From a virus: 31,508 nucleotides of DNA. Positions 18,669 to 27,248 of the stretch are shown in pieces. The stretch is from the IMG/VR virus record IMGVR_UViG_3300042560_001387, positions 1 through 31,508 of that record. One strand, 5' to 3'. A program made the position numbers and the translations under genes. The notes beneath the pieces are model-generated. The model had not been told where the DNA came from, did not search any database, and saw only the letters and a program-made list of their open reading frames with translations. Within the stretch, counting starts at the first letter, position 1; each line of letters begins with the position of its first letter.

Positions 18669-20870
18669 CTATTTTGCAGTCCATCCAGTGTTACCGCTGC
18701 CGCTTGTTTTTACATACATGGTGGTTGATGCTCCTCCGCTCCTGTTGAGATAAATACTTCCAATGACGGCAGACACGTTTCCCTCTGGAGAACCCGTTCC
18801 AGACGTGAAACGAAGCAACGGGCCTGTTGAGCCGTTCGTTCTCAGCTCTCCGTCACCTGTTGAAACGTGCGCTGGCGTTGTGCTCGAACCTCCGTTGACA
18901 TCAAGAAGTGCAAGGCGCGTGCCGTTAGACCTTGCCCATACCCTGAAAGCGGAATACTCGGAGTCGTTGGTGCCATTGAGCCAGCGCGACTCAATCTCCG
19001 CAGCCACACGCTCTTCCTTCGTGGTTGTCCATCCTTGGAACATCAGGCTTCCGAGTGTGGCCGCGCCATCTTGAGCATAGTCTCGGTTGTAATCTGTCCG
19101 GCTTCGCTGAAGCACAATGCCAGCAGGGGTTGTCGATTCTTGGCCTGAGATTGGCGTGCTATTTGTAAACACGCTCCAGTTCCTGTTTTTTGTTCCGCCT
19201 TTGGCGTCCGCGTCAGTAAGCAATAGCGTTCTGTTTGGGTCATCGACCGGAACAAAGGAAGTGCCCCACGACTTCTGCCCTTGGTCAAAACTGTTGCCGG
19301 TCACAGTGTTGGCGTTGGCTTCGGTCGCAAGGTTCTTAATCCCAATGCCGCCATGATTGAATATGTTGCCAGTAATGATGCAACCTTGGCTGGTTGCACC
19401 AAGAATCACGCCGCACGACGCATCGTCGAGCGACCGGAACGCCCCCGTTTGTTTGAATTGATTGGCCGCAACCGTGACGTTTGAAGCGAAATCAAGAAAT
19501 ATCCCAGCGGCCAGCGCCACTGTTCTTTGCGATGTGACAACCTTTATGTTGTCGGTGCCAAGAGCAGGGGCAGAGACAAATGTTATTGTCACTGTGTTTG
19601 CCGTGCTGTTTTGTGAGACGGTGTAGTGTGTTGTCTCTGTCTGCAAAACATCGCCAACGTAAACGTGAATGGTTTTTACGGGTGGATTGTAATTGGCAAC
19701 AAAAGCAGTTTGAGATCCATTTCCGCTAAACAGAGTGACATTCTCCGAAGCAGGATAAATGTAGCTGCCAGTAAGGATTGCCTCTTGAGCATAGCTGACG
19801 CGAATGCCGTAGTTGTTTGCGTTGATGTGGTTGTTTAAGCAGTGAAACCCGACTTCATAAAGGCCGGGTCCGGTATTGTAATTCGGGGCGTTTCTGTGGT
19901 CTTGCCACACGCCGGTAAACGGCCCGACAACCCAACAGCGCGTGACTAGCCCTCCCTCAAACTGCCTGCCTGACGTGACTGTTGTGTTCGCATGAATGCC
20001 GACATCATACCCTCCTCCAACGAAAACGTGGTCGGCGCGATACTCGTAGCAATCGGTGAACTTGAGTCCCGAGTAATTGTTGGATGTCGGTTCGTCAGGG
20101 CGACGGCATGTTGTGATATAGCAGTTCTGAATAACCGGCCGCCGCACAAACTGGAAAACTATACCGTTCAGCCAATTCCCAGTTAAAAACTGCTGCGCTG
20201 AATTTATGGCGTCGCCGCCAATAACCACGTTCTCAACAAATGCGCTGTAGCCGGGTTTGCTTCCCCATCCGCTTGAACCCGGCGTTTGAGAAGAGCGAAT
20301 AAGCAGCGCAGTTCCGTTATTTGTGGCATAGTCCTTGTTGATGCTGCTGGTAATGCGCAGGTCGCGCACCGACATGATCTCTTGGTTGGCGTTGCCAACA
20401 ATCTCCAGAACGCCAACAGTATTGTTTGGCGCGCACAGGAGCTGCGTCTCAACCTGTCCAGACCCTTGAATGGTGATTCCATTTTCATAATTGGCATTCG
20501 GAATGTTTGCGGTGATTCGGGTGCCAATCAGAAATCTCCCCGGCGGGAAGAACACAGTTTGGGCTGAATGGGGCTTTGCCAATGCCGCATTGACTGCCGC
20601 TTGAATCGCCGCGGAATCGTCAGTTGTTCCGTTTCCTGTTGCTCCGAAGTCTTTGACATTGACAACGTCTCCGAATCGCTCGGCCAAAGAGCGGGCAGCG
20701 CTGCCTCCTGTAGCAGTGATGCTACCAATCTTGGCCTGAGTCACCGCGCCGTCCGCAAGGTCAGCGGCTTGAATGTTGGTGATAGTCGATGAGTTGACCA
20801 TCTGATTGAGCTTTGCCGGTGTGACGATTTCACCAGATGTCCATGAGTATCCTGTTGTTGCTGTTGCCAT
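18669..20870 (-). CDS. Tailspike with pectate-lyase-like β-helix, 733 aa
   Basis: N-terminus (1-65; TPAKLNQMVNSS, ADLADGAVTQAKIGS) looks like a virion-binding segment. Residues about 68-370 are a right-handed β-helix of the pectate-lyase-3/tailspike type (VVNVKDFGATGNGTTDDSAA, VFFPPGRFLIG). A module typical of T7-like fibres interrupts it at 378-448 (GNGSQTAFVANYNPPVKTIH, then FVSAPALGTDNIKV). The helix resumes, and a C-terminal domain follows (about 560-733). It likely recognises and perhaps degrades host surface polysaccharide. Confidence 0.85.
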   Translation of the reverse strand: MATATTGYSWTSGEIVTPAKLNQMVNSSTITNIQAADLADGAVTQAKIGSITATGGSAARSLAERFGDVVNVKDFGATGNGTTDDSAAIQAAVNAALAKPHSAQTVFFPPGRFLIGTRITANIPNANYENGITIQGSGQVETQLLCAPNNTVGVLEIVGNANQEIMSVRDLRITSSINKDYATNNGTALLIRSSQTPGSSGWGSKPGYSAFVENVVIGGDAINSAQQFLTGNWLNGIVFQFVRRPVIQNCYITTCRRPDEPTSNNYSGLKFTDCYEYRADHVFVGGGYDVGIHANTTVTSGRQFEGGLVTRCWVVGPFTGVWQDHRNAPNYNTGPGLYEVGFHCLNNHINANNYGIRVSYAQEAILTGSYIYPASENVTLFSGNGSQTAFVANYNPPVKTIHVYVGDVLQTETTHYTVSQNSTANTVTITFVSAPALGTDNIKVVTSQRTVALAAGIFLDFASNVTVAANQFKQTGAFRSLDDASCGVILGATSQGCIITGNIFNHGGIGIKNLATEANANTVTGNSFDQGQKSWGTSFVPVDDPNRTLLLTDADAKGGTKNRNWSVFTNSTPISGQESTTPAGIVLQRSRTDYNRDYAQDGAATLGSLMFQGWTTTKEERVAAEIESRWLNGTNDSEYSAFRVWARSNGTRLALLDVNGGSSTTPAHVSTGDGELRTNGSTGPLLRFTSGTGSPEGNVSAVIGSIYLNRSGGASTTMYVKTSGSGNTGWTAK

Positions 20871-20872
20871 AA

Positions 20873-22900
20873 TTAAGCTGCGTGTCTGGTCTCAGTGTTG
20901 GGCAGGCCAGAGGCGGTGCCCTCAACGGAGACGTTGCGGATTTCTGGCCGGTTGGCCGTGGTTTCAAATTCCAGCTCGACGTAATGCGCCTTGCTGCGAA
21001 TTGGGTTCTTTAAGGTGTAGTCTTCGGCAAGGCCGGAGGTGTTGGTCTGGCCGGGCACCAAGGTTGTCAGCGTGTCGGGGTTGACCGTGGCAGCGCGGAC
21101 GGTGACGGATGCTTGGTTCGGCAGATAAACGTCGGCTAGTGATCGCAGGAAACGCTTGTTGTGCATGTTGCCAAAGCCGTAACGGCGCGTGCGGATGCGC
21201 CCCGGCACCGGCTCAATCACATTGGCCGCTTCGTCGGGCATCTGGTCGCCTTCTTCCAACTCGTCGAGCATCATCAGCTTGCCAGCACGATTGCTGACAA
21301 AGACGCGGCGCTCACCACCGGCGTCTGCCACGGTAAAGTTTTCAACGCCAAAGCCCATCAAGTCTTTGCTTTCCCACTGCTCGTTGAGCTGACTGTAGAC
21401 AAACATGGTGTTGACACCCGAGTCTCCGCGCAGCGGGACGGCAATGTAGTAGCGATTGTTGTGGTAAAGACCGACCGACTTGTAGGCCAGCGTGGCATTG
21501 ATGCGGTCAAAGTCGTCGCTGATCGAATCGCTGAGAGGTTTGGTGTCGCCGCGCAGTTTGAGGTCGAGCTTGGCGTCGAGGCGGTGAACGCCGGAGTCGG
21601 AAAGGAAATACACAAAGTTGCCAGCCGTCTGGATCGTTCGACGCGCCGAGCAGCCGATCTCGTCGGTCAGCATGGTGAGCTTGCTGACTGGTGTGTCGAT
21701 GGAGAAGTCGCCGCCGTCCGTGCTGGCAAACTGGTTGACCTCGGCAAGCCAGATCGACTTGCGGCAAAACACCAAGAACGTGCCATCCACCCAAGGATGC
21801 ACGGCGATAACGCGGTCGCTGCCGCCCACGCCGATGCGGAATGATTGCCAGTAGGGGTCAAAAGTGTCGGGATCTAGGATGTCGGAAAGCATCAAGTTCT
21901 GCCGACCATCCGGCACGATGAGGCGGTTGTTGATGTAGTGCGCCCATGGTGCCGAGCGCATGCGCCGGTAGGTAATGCCAACATCAGGGATGCCCGCCGT
22001 GGTGCGGACGAATCCGGTGGCGGGATCGCCGCTCCAGTAAATAGGGGGCTTCACACGGCGGACGCGAATGCCCGCCACATTGCATCCGGTATCGACCACC
22101 CCGCTCGGAACCGTAATGGTGAAGGAGTCCGTGGATGCAGTGACAACATCGTATTCGTGGCCGTTGAACGCCTCTTTTGCCGCCCCTTCGATGCGGACGC
22201 GCATGCCAGCGGTGTATCCATGGCCGGTGACATTCACGGTCGCCGTGGTCGCGCTCACCGTAATTCCCGAGGCATTGGTATACTGCGTTTCCCATCCCGG
22301 TAGCGTGGTGTCCGCCTCTCGCAGCAAATACATCCGGTCGAACGCCTGCACCATTTCGACGTTGTCGGTGTCCTCGATGATCTCATCGGGGCTTGTCGGA
22401 TAGCTCAAGACCGTTGGCAATGTGCTGACGATGATTGTCTCGTTGTCGTTAGTGACCAAATCATTCTCAGCAATGTTGTTGCCGTCCTCGTCCACGCCGA
22501 CAATGCCGCGAGACCAAGCGGCCGAGCTGAAGATGCGGTCATCGCTCAAATACGTCCACGCCTTGTCGCCTCCAGCCAAGACGATGACCTCCATGCTATT
22601 GGTGTCGTCGGGCGACCGCATGACGGCACTTGTGAAGACGCCGCCACTATACGACGAGCGGACAATCGGGGCGTCGGGCGATGGACTAAGAACGAACGGC
22701 ACGGTCAGCGGCACCTGCCCCGCATTGATCTCGTCGGCCATGCGCTTGGCTCCCTTTCGCGTCACGGCCACGCCTCGGTCGAGGCGCATATTCTCGCTCA
22801 CTTGCAAAATGCCAGCGGGCAGCGTCACGGGATTCAACCGGCTGGCGTAGCCGATGAATCCTGCGTCGCCGTCGCGGACAGTCTGTGAGTCGAGGGCCAT
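20873..22900 (-). CDS. Tail tubular protein B-like (gp12-type), 675 aa
   Basis: Length and layout fit podoviral nozzle proteins: the start is MALDSQTVRDGDAGFIGYAS, followed by NMRLDRGVAVTRKGAKR, and several β-propeller-like segments follow (IYWSGDP, HPWVDGTFLVFCRKSIWLAE). Residues 212-268 look like an Ig- or FCCH-type insertion (TVNVTGHGYTAGMRVRIEG). It likely forms the distal tube or nozzle of the short tail. The start is a canonical ATG, and the gene ends two bases before the tailspike start. Confidence 0.75.
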   Translation of the reverse strand: MALDSQTVRDGDAGFIGYASRLNPVTLPAGILQVSENMRLDRGVAVTRKGAKRMADEINAGQVPLTVPFVLSPSPDAPIVRSSYSGGVFTSAVMRSPDDTNSMEVIVLAGGDKAWTYLSDDRIFSSAAWSRGIVGVDEDGNNIAENDLVTNDNETIIVSTLPTVLSYPTSPDEIIEDTDNVEMVQAFDRMYLLREADTTLPGWETQYTNASGITVSATTATVNVTGHGYTAGMRVRIEGAAKEAFNGHEYDVVTASTDSFTITVPSGVVDTGCNVAGIRVRRVKPPIYWSGDPATGFVRTTAGIPDVGITYRRMRSAPWAHYINNRLIVPDGRQNLMLSDILDPDTFDPYWQSFRIGVGGSDRVIAVHPWVDGTFLVFCRKSIWLAEVNQFASTDGGDFSIDTPVSKLTMLTDEIGCSARRTIQTAGNFVYFLSDSGVHRLDAKLDLKLRGDTKPLSDSISDDFDRINATLAYKSVGLYHNNRYYIAVPLRGDSGVNTMFVYSQLNEQWESKDLMGFGVENFTVADAGGERRVFVSNRAGKLMMLDELEEGDQMPDEAANVIEPVPGRIRTRRYGFGNMHNKRFLRSLADVYLPNQASVTVRAATVNPDTLTTLVPGQTNTSGLAEDYTLKNPIRSKAHYVELEFETTANRPEIRNVSVEGTASGLPNTETRHAA

Positions 22901-22903
22901 GCG

Positions 22904-23977
22904 TTAAGAGCTAGTGACAGCCTCCCACGCGGAGCCGTTGTAGAAATTGAGCTTGTTGGTTGTCGTGTTGTAGACCATGAGACCGGCCGGTGGTGTGGAT
23001 ATGGCGTCTCGCTGGGCGCCCGTCATGCGCGGCGGGAGGAATCCCTTGGTCGTGCTGGACACGTCGAGCAGCGCGGCTGCATTGGCCGTGGTTCCAATAC
23101 CGACATTGCCTGCACTGTCGATGCGCATGCGTTCGGTGGTTGCATTGGCTCCGTCAGCGGTGGTTGCCAGCAGAATTGCTCCCGGCATGTCGTCCACACC
23201 GGGCGTTCCGTCTGCCACAAAATTGATCGCGGCCGCTGCCACAAATTTTACACCATCGGAGCCAGATGCGCGGATTGACCCGAGGTTGTCTGACGGGCCG
23301 ACGATTGTGTGGGTTCCTATCGTGTTTGTTTTGCTCCGAGCGAACTCCAACATCGGGCGCCGTGTTCCGGTTGAAGAGAAAAATGCAAATGCAGTTAGGC
23401 CGCTGCTTGCTGTGTCCGATCCAACGCATTGAAAGGTTGGCGTGCCTTGGCTTGTGTCGATGATTGCCGTGTGACCTCGCACCACCGATCCTCCAGCATT
23501 TACCACAAATGGCGTTGCGTCTGGGTTTGTTGAGTCTTCAATGACAAGCGCATTCGCAGTGCCCGTCTGAGTTACGCGGAGAGCGGCGTTCGTATTGTCG
23601 GTTCCGCTAATCACGCTGCCTGCTCCGGCCGCAATAGGGCCGCACGTCAGGGCGCCTGCCGATAGATTCAACGGCGTGTCGCCTGCGCCGGAGGCAATAA
23701 GACCGACCTCCTGCAAGCTGTCGAGCAAATCGGCGGTGACGGCCGGTTGATCGACCGGCGTTGCGTTCCAGAATCCAAGGAGCTGGTTGGCGTTGGTCCC
23801 AATCTTGGTGCCGTTTGAGGAATCCAGCGGATTGTTTTTCTGTGCGCGTATACAGTCACCTTTAAGGTTTCCGGCCGTGATTTTCTTGGTCACGCCCGCG
23901 TCAGAAATAAGCAAAGTGTCTGCCGAGTCATCCGGCGTGGCGGCGAGGGCGGTGAGTTGGTCGATTGTTTTGGCCAT
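22904..23977 (-). CDS. Tail fibre protein, 357 aa
   Basis: N-terminus MAKTIDQLTALAATPDDSAD is a typical fibre start. The middle is β-rich with Thr/Asn-rich repeats. The C-terminus NVGIGTTANAAALLDVSSTT, then KGFLPPRMTGAQRDAI and the end KLNFYNGSAWEAV, is very common on phage fibres and structural proteins. It probably makes the host-contact fibre beside the tailspike. It starts one base after the endolysin stop (TAA-C-ATG). Confidence 0.8.
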   Translation of the reverse strand: MAKTIDQLTALAATPDDSADTLLISDAGVTKKITAGNLKGDCIRAQKNNPLDSSNGTKIGTNANQLLGFWNATPVDQPAVTADLLDSLQEVGLIASGAGDTPLNLSAGALTCGPIAAGAGSVISGTDNTNAALRVTQTGTANALVIEDSTNPDATPFVVNAGGSVVRGHTAIIDTSQGTPTFQCVGSDTASSGLTAFAFFSSTGTRRPMLEFARSKTNTIGTHTIVGPSDNLGSIRASGSDGVKFVAAAAINFVADGTPGVDDMPGAILLATTADGANATTERMRIDSAGNVGIGTTANAAALLDVSSTTKGFLPPRMTGAQRDAISTPPAGLMVYNTTTNKLNFYNGSAWEAVTSS

Positions 23978-23978
23978 G

Positions 23979-24542
23979 TTAAATGATGTCTTTTCTTGGG
24001 TGTGTTAAAACGTAGCTGACGGTTTTGGCGTTGTTTCTTTTCATCTCTGATTCAACAAGGGAGATGAAGGCTGGCCACTGGGAGGGCGGCAGGGTCTGGC
24101 ATCCTTCGCTGTTGGTGCGGTTGATTCCGCCGCGATGGATATTGATGCCGAAGAAGCCGGTCTCTTCCTTGCCGCCGTCGCGTTGGACGGTGACCGCATC
24201 GCCCTGCACCAGAGCTTTGTAAGGGTTGCCGCTCCGAGTGCCGTGCTTGCCCAGTCGGTAGCGGTAGACTCCTGACTTGAGGGATGCGTAGCCTTTGCCG
24301 ACCTTGGGATTCTTTCCCCTGCGGGCCGGATCGACGTTGGCGTTGAAGGCGGCGTGGACATTGGGCGAAACAAGGATGATGGCGTCGTCGTAGATGCCTC
24401 GGTCGTTCTTGCCAGTCGCGCCCATTGAGTCGCGGTAGTAGCCACGAATGCCGACCAAGCACACCGGATCGCTGACGTTGGCAGCGCGGAGCTGCTTCAG
24501 CGTCTCGTCGCGCTTTTGTTGTGGTCGGCTCTTGGGGATCAC
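23979..24542 (-). CDS. L,D-transpeptidase-like cell-wall enzyme, probable endolysin
   Basis: 187 residues. The catalytic-looking motif is INIHRGGINRTNSEGCQTLP: H136, S145 and C148, spaced as in YkuD-type L,D-transpeptidases (H...S-x-G-C). Residues 85-135 are the β-rich lead-in (GVYRYRLGKHGTRSG). YkuD-fold proteins either cross-link or, in phage variants, cut peptidoglycan. The neighbouring membrane genes and lipoprotein make a lysis function likely. It starts with GTG, overlapping the previous stop (GTGA). Confidence 0.75.
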   Translation of the reverse strand: MIPKSRPQQKRDETLKQLRAANVSDPVCLVGIRGYYRDSMGATGKNDRGIYDDAIILVSPNVHAAFNANVDPARRGKNPKVGKGYASLKSGVYRYRLGKHGTRSGNPYKALVQGDAVTVQRDGGKEETGFFGINIHRGGINRTNSEGCQTLPPSQWPAFISLVESEMKRNNAKTVSYVLTHPRKDII

Positions 24543-24694
24543 TTGGTTGGCTCTTTGACAGTTTTAGGGTCGAACGTGACGGTGGCCTGCTGCTTCAAGA
24601 AGTCATAGCCGACCGTTACGCACCCACCCGCAAGAGCAGCCCAGCTCACGGCGAGGATCACAACTGCAACTAGCTTTGTGACGCGGGCGCTCAT
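24539..24694 (-). CDS. Small lipoprotein or membrane protein, possibly outer spanin-like, 51 aa
   Basis: Begins MSARVTKLVAVVILAVSWAA, a basic n-region plus a hydrophobic core. It then reads LAGGC, a lipobox-like site, and continues to a 27-residue polar tail rich in Thr/Lys/Pro. I chose the ATG at 24692-24694; an upstream in-frame ATG overlaps the previous gene. A lipid-anchored peptide beside an endolysin is the layout of o-spanins. Confidence 0.55.
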   Translation of the reverse strand: MSARVTKLVAVVILAVSWAALAGGCVTVGYDFLKQQATVTFDPKTVKEPTK

Positions 24695-24698
24695 GGAG

Positions 24699-24872
24699 TC
24701 AGAGGCGGGCGTTGTTGTCTTTGGCAACGATCAAGCCCCAACCGGCGAGCAGGCTCGCGGCGATGAGGCCGAGGTCGGGGATGCTGCCGTTGGCGAGGAA
24801 CTCGCGGCCAGCGGTGCTAAGACTTGCGATGATTGTGAGCACTCCGAGGAGTGAGGTTTTCCAGTTTCTCAT
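24699..24872 (-). CDS. Small membrane protein, holin candidate, 57 aa
   Basis: Begins MRNWKTSLLGVLTIIASLST and contains two hydrophobic segments (about 7-20 and 31-50: IPDLGLIAASLLAGWGLIVA). The charged ends (RNWK; KDNNARL) and short length fit class II holins. It overlaps the upstream 71-aa gene by ATGA and ends a few bases before the lipoprotein gene. Confidence 0.65.
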   Translation of the reverse strand: MRNWKTSLLGVLTIIASLSTAGREFLANGSIPDLGLIAASLLAGWGLIVAKDNNARL

Positions 24873-25084
24873 TTCTTTAGTTCTTTCTGTTTCTTTCTGA
24901 TGTCGTGAAGGACGCTGATGAGCGTGGCCAGTCCGACCAAAATTCCTATAATTAGTCCGCCTATACGGAGGGTTGCTTCCAAGTGTGGCAACATGCTGAA
25001 CACTGAGGAGCCGATGGACGTGGCCGTGCCGATGACGCCTTTTTCCGTCGTGCTGAAGTTATGATGAAAATACGACAGGCTCAT
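24869..25084 (-). CDS. Small one-helix membrane protein, lysis cassette, 71 aa
   Basis: Starts MSLSYFHHNFSTTEKGVIGT with one strong transmembrane helix (about 44-63: RIGGLIIGILVGLATLISVL) and a basic Lys-rich tail (RKKQKELKK). It could be a holin, antiholin or i-spanin-like protein. I prefer the ATG at 25082-25084 with AGGAG 7 bases ahead; a GTG start 5 codons upstream is possible. Confidence 0.6.
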   Translation of the reverse strand: MSLSYFHHNFSTTEKGVIGTATSIGSSVFSMLPHLEATLRIGGLIIGILVGLATLISVLHDIRKKQKELKK

Positions 25085-25098
25085 CGTCCGGCTCCTCA

Positions 25099-25353
25099 CT
25101 ATTTGCGGTAAGCGATCACCGTGCCGCTGTGCAGCTTGATGGCACTGAAGAAGCCGTCGAGGGTCGTGCCCGCCTTGATGAGCGCGGCGCTGGCCTCGGT
25201 GGCGTTCGCGGCGCCGGTCAGGTTGCCGGTCAGCGTGTGGAACTTGGTGTCGGTCATCACGTCGATGGAAACGATGTCAGCGGTGACGGTGTTGGTGTCG
25301 CCGATGAATTGGCTGCCGGACGTGCGGTTGGTGATGCGGGTATTCGGGTGCAT
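25099..25353 (-). CDS. Small virion-type protein, 84 aa (MHPN start)
   Basis: Begins MHPNTRITNRTSGSQFIGDT. It is Thr/Ala-rich and β-prone and unrecognised. It shares its first residues and pattern (MHPN, then N.xG) with the 72-aa gene at 27801, so the two may be diverged duplicates or share a targeting tag. It lies just after the tail-tube A-like gene. Confidence 0.65.
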   Translation of the reverse strand: MHPNTRITNRTSGSQFIGDTNTVTADIVSIDVMTDTKFHTLTGNLTGAANATEASAALIKAGTTLDGFFSAIKLHSGTVIAYRK

Positions 25354-25356
25354 AAT

Positions 25357-25974
25357 TTAGTATTGGTTGACGCGAGCCGTCCACATGGAGGGTTGGCCCT
25401 GTTGGAAATAATACTTGTCGCGCTGGCTGATCAGCTCGGACTCGGCGAGCTGTTCCATGGCGAGTGCCTTGTCGAGCTGGCCGTCTTCGGTTTGCAGATC
25501 GGAGGTGAGCAGGTAGCCGACTGCTTTTGCGATGACAGCGGGCACTGTCGCGGAGAGGTTGCTTGCTGAGTATTCGGTCGGGCGGATGCGGTAGTTGACC
25601 CAGACGCTAGTTGGCAGGTCGGTGTCTTCGGGGAAGCGAATGGCATCTCCGAGGAGCGTATAGCCAATGGCGCGGGGCGCGGCGTGGGTTGCAGGGTTGT
25701 CTCTTAGGACGCCAAAGACCTCGCCCATGGCGGTCTGGCCGCTCTGCTCGTAGTCGATGTAATAGCCGTTCGTGGCATCGCCCTGCACGGTGCGGCTTTC
25801 GACGCGCATAAGCTCCGGCCAGTCGGCCCACTCCCAGCAGTCGGCGATGCGTTCGTTGGCGGCGGCGGTCATCATGGTTCTTGCGCCGGATGGGATGGCG
25901 TCGATGGTGCTGGCGTCGTTGCCGACACGTTGCCATGCGCGGAGGAGGATGGATTGTAAGGTGACGGTGCGCAT
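25357..25974 (-). CDS. Tail tubular protein A-like / head-tail adaptor, 205 aa
   Basis: Helical N-terminus (QSILLRAWQRVGNDAST, then AANERIADCWEWADWPELM) and a C-terminal helical pair (AVGYLLTSDLQTEDGQLD, EQLAESELISQRDKYY). This layout is typical of podoviral gp11-type adaptor proteins that join portal and nozzle. Neighbours (portal upstream, gp12-like downstream) agree. It overlaps the upstream gene by TAATG. Confidence 0.75.
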   Translation of the reverse strand: MRTVTLQSILLRAWQRVGNDASTIDAIPSGARTMMTAAANERIADCWEWADWPELMRVESRTVQGDATNGYYIDYEQSGQTAMGEVFGVLRDNPATHAAPRAIGYTLLGDAIRFPEDTDLPTSVWVNYRIRPTEYSASNLSATVPAVIAKAVGYLLTSDLQTEDGQLDKALAMEQLAESELISQRDKYYFQQGQPSMWTARVNQY

Positions 25975-26411
25975 TAGCTGTTGAGTGCGTTCATGGCCGA
26001 CTGCACGGCGGCTTCAAAGGTGACGCTGGGATTCGGCCAGTCGTTGCGCGGCGCCGGATTGGCGGCGAACATGGCGAGGATCTGCTGCAAGTAGGCTTCG
26101 ACGGTGTCCAGCTCGGCGCAGGTCTTTCCGGCGGCGGTGAGGGACTGGCGCAGATACAAAAGTGTGGGCTGGCGTTCGCCGCCGAGGCCGACGGATTTGA
26201 GGTGTTCTTCGGCGTTCACACTCAGCGGCGGCGTGGGAATGAGCGTGCGGCTGGCGGCGTCCCAGATGAGGGTGCCGTTTTGCAGTCCTTCGCCTTGCTC
26301 GTCGGTGAGCGGGAGCGCGGTGATGCCTTCCGGTAGCGGATCGGCGATGACCGTGCCGATGCTGACGCTTTGGCCTGTCGTGGTGTTATAGAGGAGGTGC
26401 CAGTTTTGCAT
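25974..26411 (-). CDS. Hypothetical tail-associated protein, 145 aa
   Basis: Begins MQNWHLLYNTTTGQSVSIGT, with a β-rich first half (ADPLPEGITALPLTDEQGEG) and a helical C-terminal half. It resembles phage fibre-assembly or tail-accessory proteins in layout only. It sits between the β-rich 276-aa protein and the adaptor. Confidence 0.6.
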   Translation of the reverse strand: MQNWHLLYNTTTGQSVSIGTVIADPLPEGITALPLTDEQGEGLQNGTLIWDAASRTLIPTPPLSVNAEEHLKSVGLGGERQPTLLYLRQSLTAAGKTCAELDTVEAYLQQILAMFAANPAPRNDWPNPSVTFEAAVQSAMNALNS

Positions 26412-26414
26412 GAC

Positions 26415-27245
26415 TTAGGGGATGCCGATGAGGGTGAAGCCGTAGCGACCGGGATTGGTTGAAATGTTATGCTTTACGGCGAGCCGAGAACCGCTGGGGA
26501 TGCGTCGGCCAAATAGACCAAAGTTGATACCCGCCGTGGTGACTTGTTCAGTATTTACAAAACTGTTGTAGGTGCTGCCGAATGAGACTTCGCTGCCCGA
26601 TGCCCCAACTCCGACTTCCATAACGGTATTGGCAATCGTGGCTATGTCCGCGTCGTGCATAGACGGGACGAGCACGACAGCGCGGTAGGCTTGCGATGTA
26701 GAAGCAGTGGCTTCAACCCAAGTTCCGCTGGCTCCCGAAAAGCTGATGCCCTTGCTGTTGGCTGTGTCTGCTCCGATAACATCAACGGTTGTCGGTGACG
26801 TTGCGTAATCCCCACCGTCCAGAAAAATGGGCACCAGCGCGGCAGTCTTGCCGCCCGTGACTACGGATTGAATGCGTGCCGACACGCGAGTTCCGCTGGC
26901 AATTTTGACTGGCAGCGGGATAACAATAGAAAAAGAGGCCCCACCAACGGCGATATTGGAAGCAATGGCGGTTTCCGACCCCGAAGCACCAGTGGCAATA
27001 TCCAACAAAGTTGCCGTGTTGGTTGCACTGGTGTTGACGGAATTGACGCTGAGATAAATGAGCGACACGTTGGCGCTGGTTGATGCGATAAGTTGCGACC
27101 ACGAACCCTTGGTGTGGGCGCTTGTGTTTGCCGTAACCGTGATTGATCCCGGGCGATCGACGACTTTAGTGGCAAACAATTCGAGCCACTCCAAGTTCCG
27201 CCATAATTGAGTGCTGCCGAGATAACCTTTTTGTAACAGCGCCAT
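26415..27245 (-). CDS. Structural protein with two internal repeats, 276 aa
   Basis: β-rich, Ser/Thr/Ala-rich. Two similar halves are visible. LLDIATGASGSETAIASNIA leads to KIASGTRVSARIQS in the first. MEVGVGASGSEVSFGSTYN leads to RIPSGSRLAVKHNIS in the second. This looks like a duplicated β-sandwich of about 110 residues, as in fibre or decoration proteins. Starts MALLQKGYLGSTQLWR. Confidence 0.7.
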   Translation of the reverse strand: MALLQKGYLGSTQLWRNLEWLELFATKVVDRPGSITVTANTSAHTKGSWSQLIASTSANVSLIYLSVNSVNTSATNTATLLDIATGASGSETAIASNIAVGGASFSIVIPLPVKIASGTRVSARIQSVVTGGKTAALVPIFLDGGDYATSPTTVDVIGADTANSKGISFSGASGTWVEATASTSQAYRAVVLVPSMHDADIATIANTVMEVGVGASGSEVSFGSTYNSFVNTEQVTTAGINFGLFGRRIPSGSRLAVKHNISTNPGRYGFTLIGIP

Positions 27246-27248
27246 AGG

